In this document: positions 14,522-22,899 of the stretch, one piece after another
Layout: each line of letters begins with the position of its first letter
Position numbering within the stretch: the stretch's first letter is position 1
From: Vulcanimicrobiota bacterium
GTDB lineage: Bacteria > Vulcanimicrobiota > Vulcanimicrobiia > Vulcanimicrobiales > Vulcanimicrobiaceae
Length of the DNA: 64,000 bases
Reading direction: 5' to 3'
NCBI GenBank assembly: GCA_027306785.1
Contig: DAHUZB010000010.1
Coordinates: 62,001-126,000, forward strand
Translations under genes and position numbers: made by a program
The notes under the pieces: generated by a model
What the model saw: only the letters and a program-made list of their open reading frames with translations
The model's database searches: none
What the model was told of the DNA's origin: nothing

Positions 14522-15628
14522 TCAGCATGTACCCGTAGCGCGGTATACGCTCACCGTCGTATTCCGACCACCGAAAAGCAGCGTCGCTGATTGGGGCGCC
14601 GTCGACGGCACAAGCCACGGAACGAGTTCCGCGTTGACGTTCGGCACGAAGCGATACACGAAGCGCACCGCATATCCGGTGGTAGCGGCGCGAATAACAC
14701 GGCGCTCATTCCGCAGTTCTTCGTACCGACCCGTCGAAAAAAAGAGTCCCCATCCGACCGCAAGCCAATCCCGCCGCGTGGCTACGCGCTCGCCGTGATC
14801 GGTCATCGCGAAGCGCGTATGCGGTCCAAAGCACGTTTGATAAGAAAACTGCGCGCGCACGATGCCGTCGCGCTCGAGCAGTCCGCTCAGCCGATTCTGT
14901 CGCTCCCCGTCGAGCAGAAGCCACGCGTCCGATGTCTTTCCCGCGAGATAGGTATCGATCGCCGCGTCCGCCCCCGTCTCCACCGCCGACTGCGGAACCA
15001 CAACGGTACGAACACGTGCAACCGGCGCGCCTGCGCGCTCGCAGGACGTCTGCGGCGACCAATTCGTCGCACCGGCATGCCACGCGCCGTCGCCCTCGTG
15101 CGTGAGAACGATCGTGCGCGCGAACGATTTCGATGCAGCGCCCGGCGCGCTCACGCACGCGGGAGCCAGCTCGCGAGGCCACGCGTGCGACGGCACAACA
15201 TCCAGGAGTGCGCGCGACGGGACGAAGCGCCAACGATAGCTCACGCGTGCGGTGGGCCCCGTCTGCACCATGCGCAGCGATCCCGGCACGAGCTCGATCG
15301 AACCGCTCCCGATCATCAGATCACGGTCGTCGAGCACCCACCCCTGCTCGGCAATCGCGCGGCGCCCGTATGCGGTCGGCACGAAATCCGCGTGGCGTCT
15401 TCGTGCCGCGCTCGTTACCCGAAGGATGCCGCGCGCAACGAGGCGCGCGGCAAACGGCGTATACGGACCGATGTGATCCACGACCGTGAACGGCGAGCCG
15501 TACGAACGATCGCTCGCGACGGCATTGCCCACGGTCCATCCGGAAGGCGGCGGAATCGCTGCCGCGCCGATCCCGAGCAGCAGAAAGGCGCACGCACAGG
15601 CGAGCAGACGCACCGCGTCGTGTCTCAT
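14522..15628 (-). CDS. Secreted protein of unknown function
   Basis: The 368-residue product begins with a signal peptide (MRHDAVRLLACACAFLLLGIGAAA). ATG 15628 is preferred over ATG 15640, which adds four residues. The mature part has no motif I recognise. It is rich in beta-type segments, with a few conserved-looking pieces (LMIGSGSIELVPGSLRM, SYRWRFVPSRALLDVVP, GERVATRRDWLAVGWGLFF) and four cysteines in the mature region, one of them near the C-terminus, suggesting an exported disulfide-containing protein. It stands alone on the minus strand between repeat sequence and the TonB receptor, separated from the latter by a strong hairpin. Confidence 0.6.
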   Translation of the reverse strand: MRHDAVRLLACACAFLLLGIGAAAIPPPSGWTVGNAVASDRSYGSPFTVVDHIGPYTPFAARLVARGILRVTSAARRRHADFVPTAYGRRAIAEQGWVLDDRDLMIGSGSIELVPGSLRMVQTGPTARVSYRWRFVPSRALLDVVPSHAWPRELAPACVSAPGAASKSFARTIVLTHEGDGAWHAGATNWSPQTSCERAGAPVARVRTVVVPQSAVETGADAAIDTYLAGKTSDAWLLLDGERQNRLSGLLERDGIVRAQFSYQTCFGPHTRFAMTDHGERVATRRDWLAVGWGLFFSTGRYEELRNERRVIRAATTGYAVRFVYRFVPNVNAELVPWLVPSTAPQSATLLFGGRNTTVSVYRATGTC

Positions 15629-15671
15629 ACACCGAGGCATACGACGCCGGGAGTGATAGATCAGCCCACTA

Positions 15672-15711
15672 CGCGGAACGGGGCGCCCGTTGCCAGGCGC
15701 CCCGTTCCGCG
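15672..15711 (-). terminator. Strong hairpin after the TonB-receptor gene
   Basis: A perfect 16-bp inverted repeat (15672-15687 with 15696-15711; arm CGCGGAACGGGGCGCC) with an 8-nt loop lies 25 nt after the receptor stop. It has no T-tract, so it could be a GC-rich terminator or an mRNA-end stabiliser. Confidence 0.6.
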
Positions 15712-15736
15712 GTCGTCACCCTAGGTTCTGCGCGGT

Positions 15737-18463
15737 CTAGTGGCCGATGCCCGTGCTCCACTGCATGTAGATGGTGCGCGGCTGCGCGAACTCGTAGTTG
15801 GTCGGACCGACCGTTCCGCCGAGACCGGCATACGTGTAGCCGCCGTAGTAGAGGCCGCCCGTCTGTCCGTTATCCTTGTTGAAGATGTTGGTCGCGCCGA
15901 CCGTCAACTTCAACTTGCGCACGTTGAACACCGCCGCGCCGTCGAACGTCGTGAAGCCCGAGCGCCCGAACGCGTTGTTCGCGCCGAACGAGGTGCCGCT
16001 GAAACGCACGTGGTCGCCGTTGCGGAACGCGTAACTCAGGTCGACGCGCATCTTGCTGAACGGATAGCCCGGCAGCTGCACGCCGTTGTCGGGCAGTTGA
16101 TAGAACAGGTTGCCGGTCGTCGCGGCGGCGTTCTGATCGTAGGAGTAGTCGCGCAGCAGATCGGCCGCGACGTGATAGCCGAAGCCGTAGGTCGGCTTGT
16201 GCAGAAACGAGAGCTCGAATCCGTTCATGAACTCGTTGCCCTGCGATGTCGCGAGCACGATCGATCCGTACTTGGTGCCGTTGAACGTTCCGCTCGTCGG
16301 CTCGGTGATCGTCGCGTAGCGATTGAAGATCGTCGTGTGATACGCATCGACCGAGAGTAGGCTATCGGTACCGATGTGGTAGTCACCGCCGAAGTCGTAG
16401 CCCGTCGACGTTTCCGGATTGAACTGCGAGGCCGGATGCAGCACGCCGTGCTTCACGTACGTCGTCGGCGTGAGCAGATCGTAGTACGGGGTCACGAAGG
16501 CGCTGCCCGCCGAAGCGCGCAGGCTCAGGTTCTTGTTCGCGCGATACGAGAGCCCCAGACGCGGATCGAAGCGCGAGCCGATGTACGTCGTGTTCGAGAA
16601 GTACCCGCCGAGATCGGCCTGGAGTTTACGCGAGAGGATGAACGACCCGCGCACGCTCTCGGTCGTGCTCTTGAGCATGTAGAACTTGTTGCCGCCCGGC
16701 GAGAGCTGGAAGTAGTCGGCAAAGTTCGTATCGTACGGCCAGTAGCCCGCCGCGTAGAGCTCCTGGAAGAGCGCCGAATCGGAATGGCTGTCGAAGCCGA
16801 AGGTCAGCGAGTCGTTCGCGCCCACCGGCACCACGTACTGCGCGTCGAACCCGTGCAGCACGTCGGTCGTGTTCTCGGTGTACGGTTCGCCGCCGTAGGC
16901 GTTGTCGATCGAGGTGCTGTCGTTGGCGGCGCCGGGAATCGTGCCCGTCCACGCGCATGCGGGCGTGAAGCAGGGGCTCAGCGCAAACGGCGCCGCGCCT
17001 TGGATCACGTCGCGCGTCACGCTGCCCGCGTAGTAGCGCGCGAGGAACGTGCCCGAACCGATCACCGTACGCAGATCCGCCGTGTAGAGCGGTTCGTTAT
17101 CGAACTCGTACGTGTTGGGATAGGCCGCGTAGTAATTGATCGGCACCGTCTGCCCCACGAGGCCGAGATACGGCGCCGCCGTGTAGTTCTGGAAATAGAA
17201 GCCCGGGTCGCTCGGTGCGAGATTCGAGCACGAGGGGCCGGCCGGGTTGGGCCCGCCCGCCGTCGTGATGCACGGCACGATCTTCGCCTTCACGTAGCCC
17301 ACGTTGTTGCCCGTCTCGTCGAGCCACGTCTGCGTGGCGTAGTTCGAGAACTCGATCGTGGTGCGCGGCGTCAGATTGTACGAGAGCTTCACCAACTGCG
17401 AATGATCTTCGAAATTCGAGGTCGCCGGGTACGCGAAGTTGATCACGCCCTGATAGGTCGCACCCGGGCCGAACGACGATCCCGGCCACGGATAGACCGG
17501 AATGCCCTGCGGCTGCTGAAAATTGTTCGCGCCGTAGATATACTGCTGACCCATATAGCCGGGCGTCGTTTCACGCGCCACGCCGACCAGTACGCCGAGC
17601 TTTCCGAACGTATCCGAAAAGCGCGCACCGTAGGTCCAGCCGCCGAACGAATCGATCTGCGTCATGAACTTTCCGGTCGGCTTCGCCGTGATCGGCGACG
17701 TGCGGAAGTTCACCGTGCCGCCGACCGCGTCGGCCACCGTGTTCGGCATGCTGCCGGGGCCCTTGCTCACCTCGACGCCGCCGAACAGAAACGCGTTCAG
17801 AAAGGTCGTATTGAAGCCGTCGGGACCGTTGCCGAGCGTATCGACGGGATGGCCGTCGATCAGCACCTGCGATTCGTACGGCTGCGCGCCGCGAATCGAG
17901 ATCGACGCGTTCGCGCCCGGCTCGTTCGAACCGCCGCTCCAGCGATAGATCTCCACGCCGGGCAGCTGATCGAGCACGTTCACGACCTGCGTCTGCCCCT
18001 GGTTCGCGATCACGTCGGGCGAGAGCCGCGTCGACGCGGTCGGCGAATCGGAGACCGAGGTGGCCGATCCGGTGTGGATCGTCGCGATCGTCGCGAGGCT
18101 CGCATCATTCAGGGTCGCGACCACGTTCACGCCCTGATCGGGCAGCACGACCACCGTCGCCACCTGATTCGACTCGTAGCCCGAGGCCGAAATCCGCAAG
18201 CGGTACACGCCCGCCGCCACGCTCGCCGTGAACGTTCCGTCGCTCTTGGTCACGGTCTGCATCGAGACCGGCCCGGCGATGAAGACGCGCGCATGCGCGA
18301 TCGGCTTCCCGGCGCCGTCGAGCACCTTGCCGTTGATGGTGCCGGCGGCCTGAGTCTGCGCCACCGCCGAAGCGGCCGCAGCCTGCGCCTGCGCAAAGGC
18401 CGGAGCGCCGGTTGCCGCACAGAGTGCGAGCACGCACGCGGCGACCCGAAGGTGATAGTGCAC
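15737..18463 (-). CDS. TonB-dependent outer-membrane receptor with carboxypeptidase-regulatory-like domain
   Basis: The GTG at 18463 is chosen because a perfect AGGAGG lies 5 nt upstream, giving 908 residues. A signal peptide (VAACVLALCAATGAPAFA) is followed by a carboxypeptidase-regulatory-like fold (INGKVLDGAGKPIAHARVFI, about residues 42-125). Next come a plug domain (VVNVLDQLPGVEIYRW, SISIRGAQPYESQVLIDGHPVD, VEVSKGPGSMPNTVADAVGG) and a long barrel with many YxxN/aromatic strands, ending in MQWSTGIGH. The usual terminal aromatic is not the last residue. Such receptors import siderophores, cobalamin or glycans using TonB. The substrate is not evident because neighbours are unrelated. It is transcribed alone. 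Confidence 0.93.
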   Translation of the reverse strand: MHYHLRVAACVLALCAATGAPAFAQAQAAAASAVAQTQAAGTINGKVLDGAGKPIAHARVFIAGPVSMQTVTKSDGTFTASVAAGVYRLRISASGYESNQVATVVVLPDQGVNVVATLNDASLATIATIHTGSATSVSDSPTASTRLSPDVIANQGQTQVVNVLDQLPGVEIYRWSGGSNEPGANASISIRGAQPYESQVLIDGHPVDTLGNGPDGFNTTFLNAFLFGGVEVSKGPGSMPNTVADAVGGTVNFRTSPITAKPTGKFMTQIDSFGGWTYGARFSDTFGKLGVLVGVARETTPGYMGQQYIYGANNFQQPQGIPVYPWPGSSFGPGATYQGVINFAYPATSNFEDHSQLVKLSYNLTPRTTIEFSNYATQTWLDETGNNVGYVKAKIVPCITTAGGPNPAGPSCSNLAPSDPGFYFQNYTAAPYLGLVGQTVPINYYAAYPNTYEFDNEPLYTADLRTVIGSGTFLARYYAGSVTRDVIQGAAPFALSPCFTPACAWTGTIPGAANDSTSIDNAYGGEPYTENTTDVLHGFDAQYVVPVGANDSLTFGFDSHSDSALFQELYAAGYWPYDTNFADYFQLSPGGNKFYMLKSTTESVRGSFILSRKLQADLGGYFSNTTYIGSRFDPRLGLSYRANKNLSLRASAGSAFVTPYYDLLTPTTYVKHGVLHPASQFNPETSTGYDFGGDYHIGTDSLLSVDAYHTTIFNRYATITEPTSGTFNGTKYGSIVLATSQGNEFMNGFELSFLHKPTYGFGYHVAADLLRDYSYDQNAAATTGNLFYQLPDNGVQLPGYPFSKMRVDLSYAFRNGDHVRFSGTSFGANNAFGRSGFTTFDGAAVFNVRKLKLTVGATNIFNKDNGQTGGLYYGGYTYAGLGGTVGPTNYEFAQPRTIYMQWSTGIGH

Positions 18464-18587
18464 GAATACCTCCTGAACGATCGAACACACAAAAAGCCGA
18501 AGGCCGTGTGGAGCCCCCGGTCCCGCGCCCGAGTATACCGAGCGAATCTTATCGCCCGATTATCCCCCCATCCCCCGGAATCATGTC

Positions 18588-18783
18588 GTGTCACCCCGAG
18601 CGTGTCGAAGCGCCCGTGTCACCCTGAGCCTGTCGAAGGGCCCGTGTCACCCTGAGCGTGTCGAAGCGCCCGTGTCACCCTGAGCGTGTCGAAGGGCCTG
18701 TGTCACCCCGAGCGTGTCGAAGCGCCCGTGTCACCCTGAGCGTGTCGAAGCGCCCGTGTCACCCTGAGCTTGTCGAAGGGCGA
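18588..18783 (+). repeat. Tandem array of seven 28-bp repeat units
   Basis: Seven contiguous 28-bp units of the form GTGTCACCCTGAGCGTGTCG plus AAGCGCCC follow one another with only single-base variants. This is the largest array of the dispersed family here. It has no unique spacers, so it is not a CRISPR array. It runs into the 3' end of the adjoining hydrolase gene, supplying its last codons and stop. Confidence 0.92.
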
Positions 18784-19348
18784 GGTGCGTAAGGATGGCG
18801 TCGGTCGTATCGGTCTCGCCCATGCGCGGAAAGATGATTCGTAGCGCGCGATCGTGTGCATCGAGCGACAGATCCGTCATCGCATCCGAAGCGAAGGTGA
18901 GGTTGTAGCCCAATTCGAACGCGGCGCGCGCCGTCGACTCCACGCCGATGCTCGTGGAGATGCCGCAGAGCACGATCCCGGTCACGCCGCGCCGCCGCAG
19001 TTGCAGATCGAGCTCGGTTCCGTAGAACGCCCCCCACTGGCGCTTCGTGATCAGCATGTCGCGCGCGGGATCGGCGTGCAGCTCGTCGGCATAGGTTGCG
19101 AAATCCGACGGAAGGGTGCGCGCGGGCGTCGGCGCGTCGCAACGCGGCGAGAGCGCGTCGCCGCCGTCGGCCGACCAGGCGACACGCACCAGCACGACCG
19201 GCCGTCGCTGCGCGCGAAACGCATTCACGAGGCGCACGCTACGTGCGAGCACGTCCGGCGCCGGGTGCACGATCGGGAGCGCCAGGATGCCACGTTGCAG
19301 GTCGATGACGACGAGCGCGGTGTTTGGGTCGAGTGCGGTGCAAGGCAT
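18731..19348 (-). CDS. Isochorismatase-like cysteine hydrolase with repeat-derived C-terminus
   Basis: This is a member of the isochorismatase/nicotinamidase fold. The catalytic triad positions are visible: Asp in ALVVIDLQRGIL, Lys in DMLITKRQWGAFYGT and Cys in GIVLCGISTSIGVESTARAAFELGY. The substrate cannot be told from sequence; many relatives are uncharacterised amidases. ATG 19348 is preferred, and ATG 19369 would add seven residues. The last residues (LRQAQGDTGASTRSG) are encoded by the adjacent 28-bp repeat array, so the original C-terminus has been altered by repeat invasion, probably with little effect because it lies outside the core fold. Confidence 0.85.
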   Translation of the reverse strand: MPCTALDPNTALVVIDLQRGILALPIVHPAPDVLARSVRLVNAFRAQRRPVVLVRVAWSADGGDALSPRCDAPTPARTLPSDFATYADELHADPARDMLITKRQWGAFYGTELDLQLRRRGVTGIVLCGISTSIGVESTARAAFELGYNLTFASDAMTDLSLDAHDRALRIIFPRMGETDTTDAILTHLALRQAQGDTGASTRSG

Positions 19349-19389
19349 AGCCGAGAGCATACGGCGCACCGCGCCACGAATCCACCCGC

Positions 19390-19860
19390 ATGCAACAGCG
19401 ACCGCCGCTCCCGCCCTTCACCATCGAGACCGCACGGCAAAAAGCCCGCGCCGCCGAGGACGCCTGGAACTCGACCGATCCCGAGCGCGTGAGCCTCGCC
19501 TACACCGAAGATAGCCGCTGGCGCAATCGCGCCGAGTTCATCACCGGCCGCGCCGAGATCGTCGCCTTCCTCCGGCGCAAATGGGCGCGCGAGCTCGACT
19601 ATCGCCTCATCAAAGAGGTCTGGGCACACGACGGCCATCGCATCGCCGTGCGCTTCGCTTACGAATGGCACGACGACGCCGGGCAGTGGTATCGTTCCTA
19701 CGGCAACGAGAATTGGGAGTTCGACGATCGCGGCTTAATGCGCGTGCGTCACGCGAGCATCAACGATCTCCCGATCGCCGAAGCCGACCGCAAATTCCAC
19801 TGGGAACGCACCGCCCCCCGCCCCGCCGATCACCCCAACCTCACCGACCTCGGCCTCTAA
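19390..19860 (+). CDS. NTF2-like protein, DUF1348 family
   Basis: The 156-residue product matches the DUF1348/NTF2-like family along its whole length: [74 protein letters not shown] and the terminal ADRKFHW. Members are small, cone-shaped single-domain proteins of unknown biochemical role. The gene lies divergently next to the cysteine hydrolase with a 41-nt spacer and ends 3 nt before the stop of the convergent DUF4097-like gene. No ribosome site stands out before ATG 19390. Confidence 0.88.
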   Translation: MQQRPPLPPFTIETARQKARAAEDAWNSTDPERVSLAYTEDSRWRNRAEFITGRAEIVAFLRRKWARELDYRLIKEVWAHDGHRIAVRFAYEWHDDAGQWYRSYGNENWEFDDRGLMRVRHASINDLPIAEADRKFHWERTAPRPADHPNLTDLGL

Positions 19861-19863
19861 ATC

Positions 19864-20571
19864 CTACGTCTTCTGCTGAACGATCGAGATCGCGCCGTTC
19901 GCGGCGCGCACCTTTACCGCGCTCGGCGCGCCGACCGGAAGACTTGAACGCACGGCGCCGTTCGCGGAGCTCGCATCCACCGATCCGCGATATGCCGATG
20001 GCAAGGCGAGCCGGATGCTGCCGTCAGCGGACTCGATATCGATATCTACGCCGCTTTGCAGCGTCGTGACAGCCGCCTGAACGGGACCGTTCTCCGCGTC
20101 GAGATGCAGCCTCGCTCCCACGTCGCTCGCACGCACCTCACCGTTCTCGCTCGTTGCATCGATCGCGCCGCGCAGATGTTCGAGCGAGATCGTACCGTTC
20201 ACGTCATCTATCTTTAACGGCGCCCCGATCGGCACGTGCACGACCACGTCCACGATCGGCTGCTGCGGAGGCGGCAGCTTGCCCGCACGAATCGCAGCCA
20301 GGTGCGCCGGCGGTGTGAACGAGACCGAGACCGCGCACAGCGCCCCCTCTTGCTCGAGCGTCGTCTTCACCTCGTTCGCGTCGCCGCGACGAACCGTGCG
20401 CGCAATCGTCACCCCCGCCTGATCCGATCCGATCACCTCGAATCGAACCGCGCCGTTGAACTCGATCACGTTGCGGTCGCTCACCGTCACTCCCGAACTC
20501 GCCGACGAGCACGAGAGCGGACGAGCGTGGATGGGCGCAGGTACCGCCCCGACCGGTAATGCTGCAATCAT
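19864..20571 (-). CDS. DUF4097-like beta-helix protein, probably exported
   Basis: The 235-residue product consists of successive short beta repeats typical of DUF4097/DUF2807-type right-handed beta-solenoid proteins (KIDDVNGTISLEHLRGAID, ATSENGEVRASDVGARL, LDAENGPVQAAVTTLQSG, VDASSANGAVRSSLPVG). These are usually anchored in or outside the cytoplasmic membrane. The N-terminus LPVGAVPAPIHARPLSC resembles a weak export signal, possibly a lipobox, but the hydrophobic core is short and the true start could lie upstream. It converges with the DUF1348 gene and lies 60 nt downstream of purN on the same strand, so it may be co-transcribed. Confidence 0.65.
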   Translation of the reverse strand: MIAALPVGAVPAPIHARPLSCSSASSGVTVSDRNVIEFNGAVRFEVIGSDQAGVTIARTVRRGDANEVKTTLEQEGALCAVSVSFTPPAHLAAIRAGKLPPPQQPIVDVVVHVPIGAPLKIDDVNGTISLEHLRGAIDATSENGEVRASDVGARLHLDAENGPVQAAVTTLQSGVDIDIESADGSIRLALPSAYRGSVDASSANGAVRSSLPVGAPSAVKVRAANGAISIVQQKT

Positions 20572-20631
20572 ACGAGCGCGCTTCTCGAAGCGTAGCGCTC
20601 TTCCTCGCAGCTCTCGGCGGCGGATGAAACG

Positions 20632-21759
20632 TCAACGCTCGAAGAGGCGGCGGCGGATTCCGCCGATCACGAGTTCATGTTCGAGCGCGTGCACGCGCTC
20701 CATCAGGGCGTCGTGCGATTCACCCTCGTGCACGCGCACCGGTTTGCGCACGAGGATCGGTCCGCGATCGGCCTCGAGCGTCACCAGATGCACGCTCACG
20801 CCCACCCACGAACTGCGCGCCGCGAGCGCATCGCGAATCGCATGCGCGCCGCGAAAGGCGGGAATCACGCTGCCGTCGGGCATCCCCACCTCGTCGTGCG
20901 TTCCATCGAGCGGCAGATAGGCCGGATGCACGTTGATCAGTTCGGGAAACGCTTCCACGAACGCGCGATCGAGCAGATGCATCCAACCGAGCAGCAAAAT
21001 CATCTCCGGCTCTCGCGCCGCGACCGCCGCGTGCAAGGCCGCATCGTACTGCGCGCGTGACTGCGCCGCCCGATCCCACGGCAACACCACCGCATCGATC
21101 TCCACCGCACGCGCGCGTTCGATCGCGTAGGCCTGCGGTTTGTTGCACACGAGCGCCGTCAGGTCGAGCGGTAAGCCGTCGCGCACGCGATCGATCACCG
21201 CCTGAAAATTCGTACCGCCGCCCGACGCCATCACTACCGTGCGCACCGGCCGCGGCGTAAACGACGCGGGATCGAAACGCTCGGCGATACGTGCGCCCGC
21301 GGTGCGCTCGTAATAGGCGATCAGCCCCGGTGGCCCGACCGCCGGAATCAGCGCCTGCGCAAAGCCGCGCTCGCGCAGTCCGCAGAGCGCGAGCGCGAGC
21401 AGCGATGCCCCCACGCGCCCGCCGCGATGCGCCGGGTCCACGCCGAACGGGCCGAAAATGCCCACGCCCTCGCGCGCGCCGAGCCCGCGCAGCCACGCGA
21501 AGCGCAGCCCGCGCGCGCCGAATCCGGCGAAGCCCGCGGGGGCACCATCGCGCGCGGCGACCACCGCGCTGCCCGCATGCACCTCGCCGCTCCACGTGCC
21601 GCCGAACACGTCGTCGATCCACGCGAGCGTGCGATCGTCGGCGCGTTCGGTGAACGTGCACGTGTAGCCCTCGGCTTCAAGCGCGCGCAGCGACGCCGCG
21701 CGCGCCTCCGCGCCGAAGCGCTCGTCGAGATCGACGAGCAGATTCACCATCTCGCTCAA
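20632..21759 (-). CDS. purN: GNAT acetyltransferase-like domain fused to GAR formyltransferase (PurN)
   Basis: Residues ~1-165 resemble a GNAT acetyltransferase (GIFGPFGVDPAHRGGRVGASLLALAL as the acetyl-CoA-binding motif A, then ALIPAVGPPGLIAYYERTAGA). Residues ~170-375 are PurN, which adds a formyl group from 10-formyl-THF to GAR: VVMASGGGTNFQAVIDRV, then INVHPAYLP (catalytic Asn and His) and LEADRGPILV (Asp of the D..GP loop). At 375 residues it is nearly double normal PurN. It starts 6 nt after purM, whose product uses the next-but-one intermediate. The role of the acetyltransferase part is unknown and the fusion is uncommon. Confidence 0.88.
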   Translation of the reverse strand: MSEMVNLLVDLDERFGAEARAASLRALEAEGYTCTFTERADDRTLAWIDDVFGGTWSGEVHAGSAVVAARDGAPAGFAGFGARGLRFAWLRGLGAREGVGIFGPFGVDPAHRGGRVGASLLALALCGLRERGFAQALIPAVGPPGLIAYYERTAGARIAERFDPASFTPRPVRTVVMASGGGTNFQAVIDRVRDGLPLDLTALVCNKPQAYAIERARAVEIDAVVLPWDRAAQSRAQYDAALHAAVAAREPEMILLLGWMHLLDRAFVEAFPELINVHPAYLPLDGTHDEVGMPDGSVIPAFRGAHAIRDALAARSSWVGVSVHLVTLEADRGPILVRKPVRVHEGESHDALMERVHALEHELVIGGIRRRLFER

Positions 21760-21765
21760 CGTGGG

Positions 21766-22800
21766 TTACGCGCGCGCTTCGTGAATCACGACCGGCGGTT
21801 CGTTCTCCGCACGGTTCTCGATCCAGCCGATCACGCGCGCGCCCGGCGTCGCCGCCGCGGCTTTCTGCGCATCGACGAGCGGCACGACGAGCGTGTATCC
21901 CACGCCCATGTTGAGCGTCTTGTACTTCTCGTCGTACGAAAGCTTGCCGCGCGCGCAGAGCTCCTGCATGATCGGCGGCACATCCCAACGCGCCGCTTCG
22001 AACACCGCCTTGAAACCGGGCGGCAACGTGCGCGGCACGTTCTCGAGCAATCCCCCGCCGGTGATATGCGCCATCGTCTTCACCTGCGCGACCGCTTGAA
22101 TCGCGCGCACCGCCGCGTAGTACGACGGATGCTCCGCGAGCAGCGCATCGGCGTAGGTGCCGCCCGCGAACGGCTGCGTCCATTCTTCACGCGCGATCAG
22201 CGCGCGCGCGAGCGAGTAGCCGTTGGTGTGCAGGCCCACCGCGGGCAGACCGATGATCGCATCGCCCGCCTGCAGCGATTCCGGTTTCGGCAACGCGTTC
22301 ACATCCACCATACCGACGATCGTGCCCGCGAGATCGAAGTGTCCGGGCGCATAGAGTCCGGGCATCTCCGCGGTCTCGCCGCCCAACAGCGCGCAGTTGT
22401 GCGCGCGGCACGCATCCGCGCAGCCCTGCACCACCGCCGCCGCGACCGCCGGATCGAGTTTGCCCACCGCAAAGTAGTCGAGGAAGAACATCGGCGTCGC
22501 GTTCACGACCAAAATGTCGTTCACACAATGATTCACGAGATCGCGTCCCACGCCGTCGTAGCGCTGCAGTTCCGCCGCAATCAAAATCTTGGTGCCCACG
22601 CCGTCGGCCGATGCCACGAGCGCGCGATCGCCGCCGCCGGGCAAGCGAAAGACGCCGCCGAAGCCGCCGATCGCATCCATCTGGTCGGGATGCCGCCACG
22701 CCGAGAGCACGTTTTTGTAGCGCGCGACCGCCTCGTTGCCGGCGGCGATGTCCACGCCCGCGCGTGCGTAGGCATCGGGGGTGTGACTTTGGTCGGTCAT
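21766..22800 (-). CDS. purM: Phosphoribosylformylglycinamidine cyclo-ligase (AIR synthetase)
   Basis: It closes the imidazole ring of FGAM to AIR using ATP. The 344-residue product is full length, with SHTPDAYARAGVDIAAGNEAV at the N-terminus, the GGFGGVFRLP segment, LVASADGVGTKILIAAELQRYDGVGRDLVNHCVNDILV, FFLDYFAVGKLDP, LLGGETAEMPGLY and HITGGGLLENVPRTLP. The ATG at 22800 has TTGGAGG upstream. It leads a purM-purN pair and diverges from pepA. Confidence 0.96.
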   Translation of the reverse strand: MTDQSHTPDAYARAGVDIAAGNEAVARYKNVLSAWRHPDQMDAIGGFGGVFRLPGGGDRALVASADGVGTKILIAAELQRYDGVGRDLVNHCVNDILVVNATPMFFLDYFAVGKLDPAVAAAVVQGCADACRAHNCALLGGETAEMPGLYAPGHFDLAGTIVGMVDVNALPKPESLQAGDAIIGLPAVGLHTNGYSLARALIAREEWTQPFAGGTYADALLAEHPSYYAAVRAIQAVAQVKTMAHITGGGLLENVPRTLPPGFKAVFEAARWDVPPIMQELCARGKLSYDEKYKTLNMGVGYTLVVPLVDAQKAAAATPGARVIGWIENRAENEPPVVIHEARA

Positions 22801-22899
22801 CGCTGCGCCTCCAAAGGGTGGACGCGCGTGTTCGGAGGAAGAGAACTCACAGTAATCGCCATCTCAGGCGCTCTAGTTCACCCAATTGAAAGGTAGCCC

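Noticed and set aside
16376-18655. A 759-codon open frame on the plus strand antisense to the TonB receptor
   Set aside because: It is Arg/Val/His-rich and has no motif. It mirrors codon third-position GC bias of the real minus-strand receptor, which has full TonB domains and a perfect ribosome site.
18588-18783. CRISPR array
   Set aside because: Regular 28-bp units invite this, but they are contiguous with no unique spacers, match a dispersed repeat family elsewhere, and no cas genes are present.
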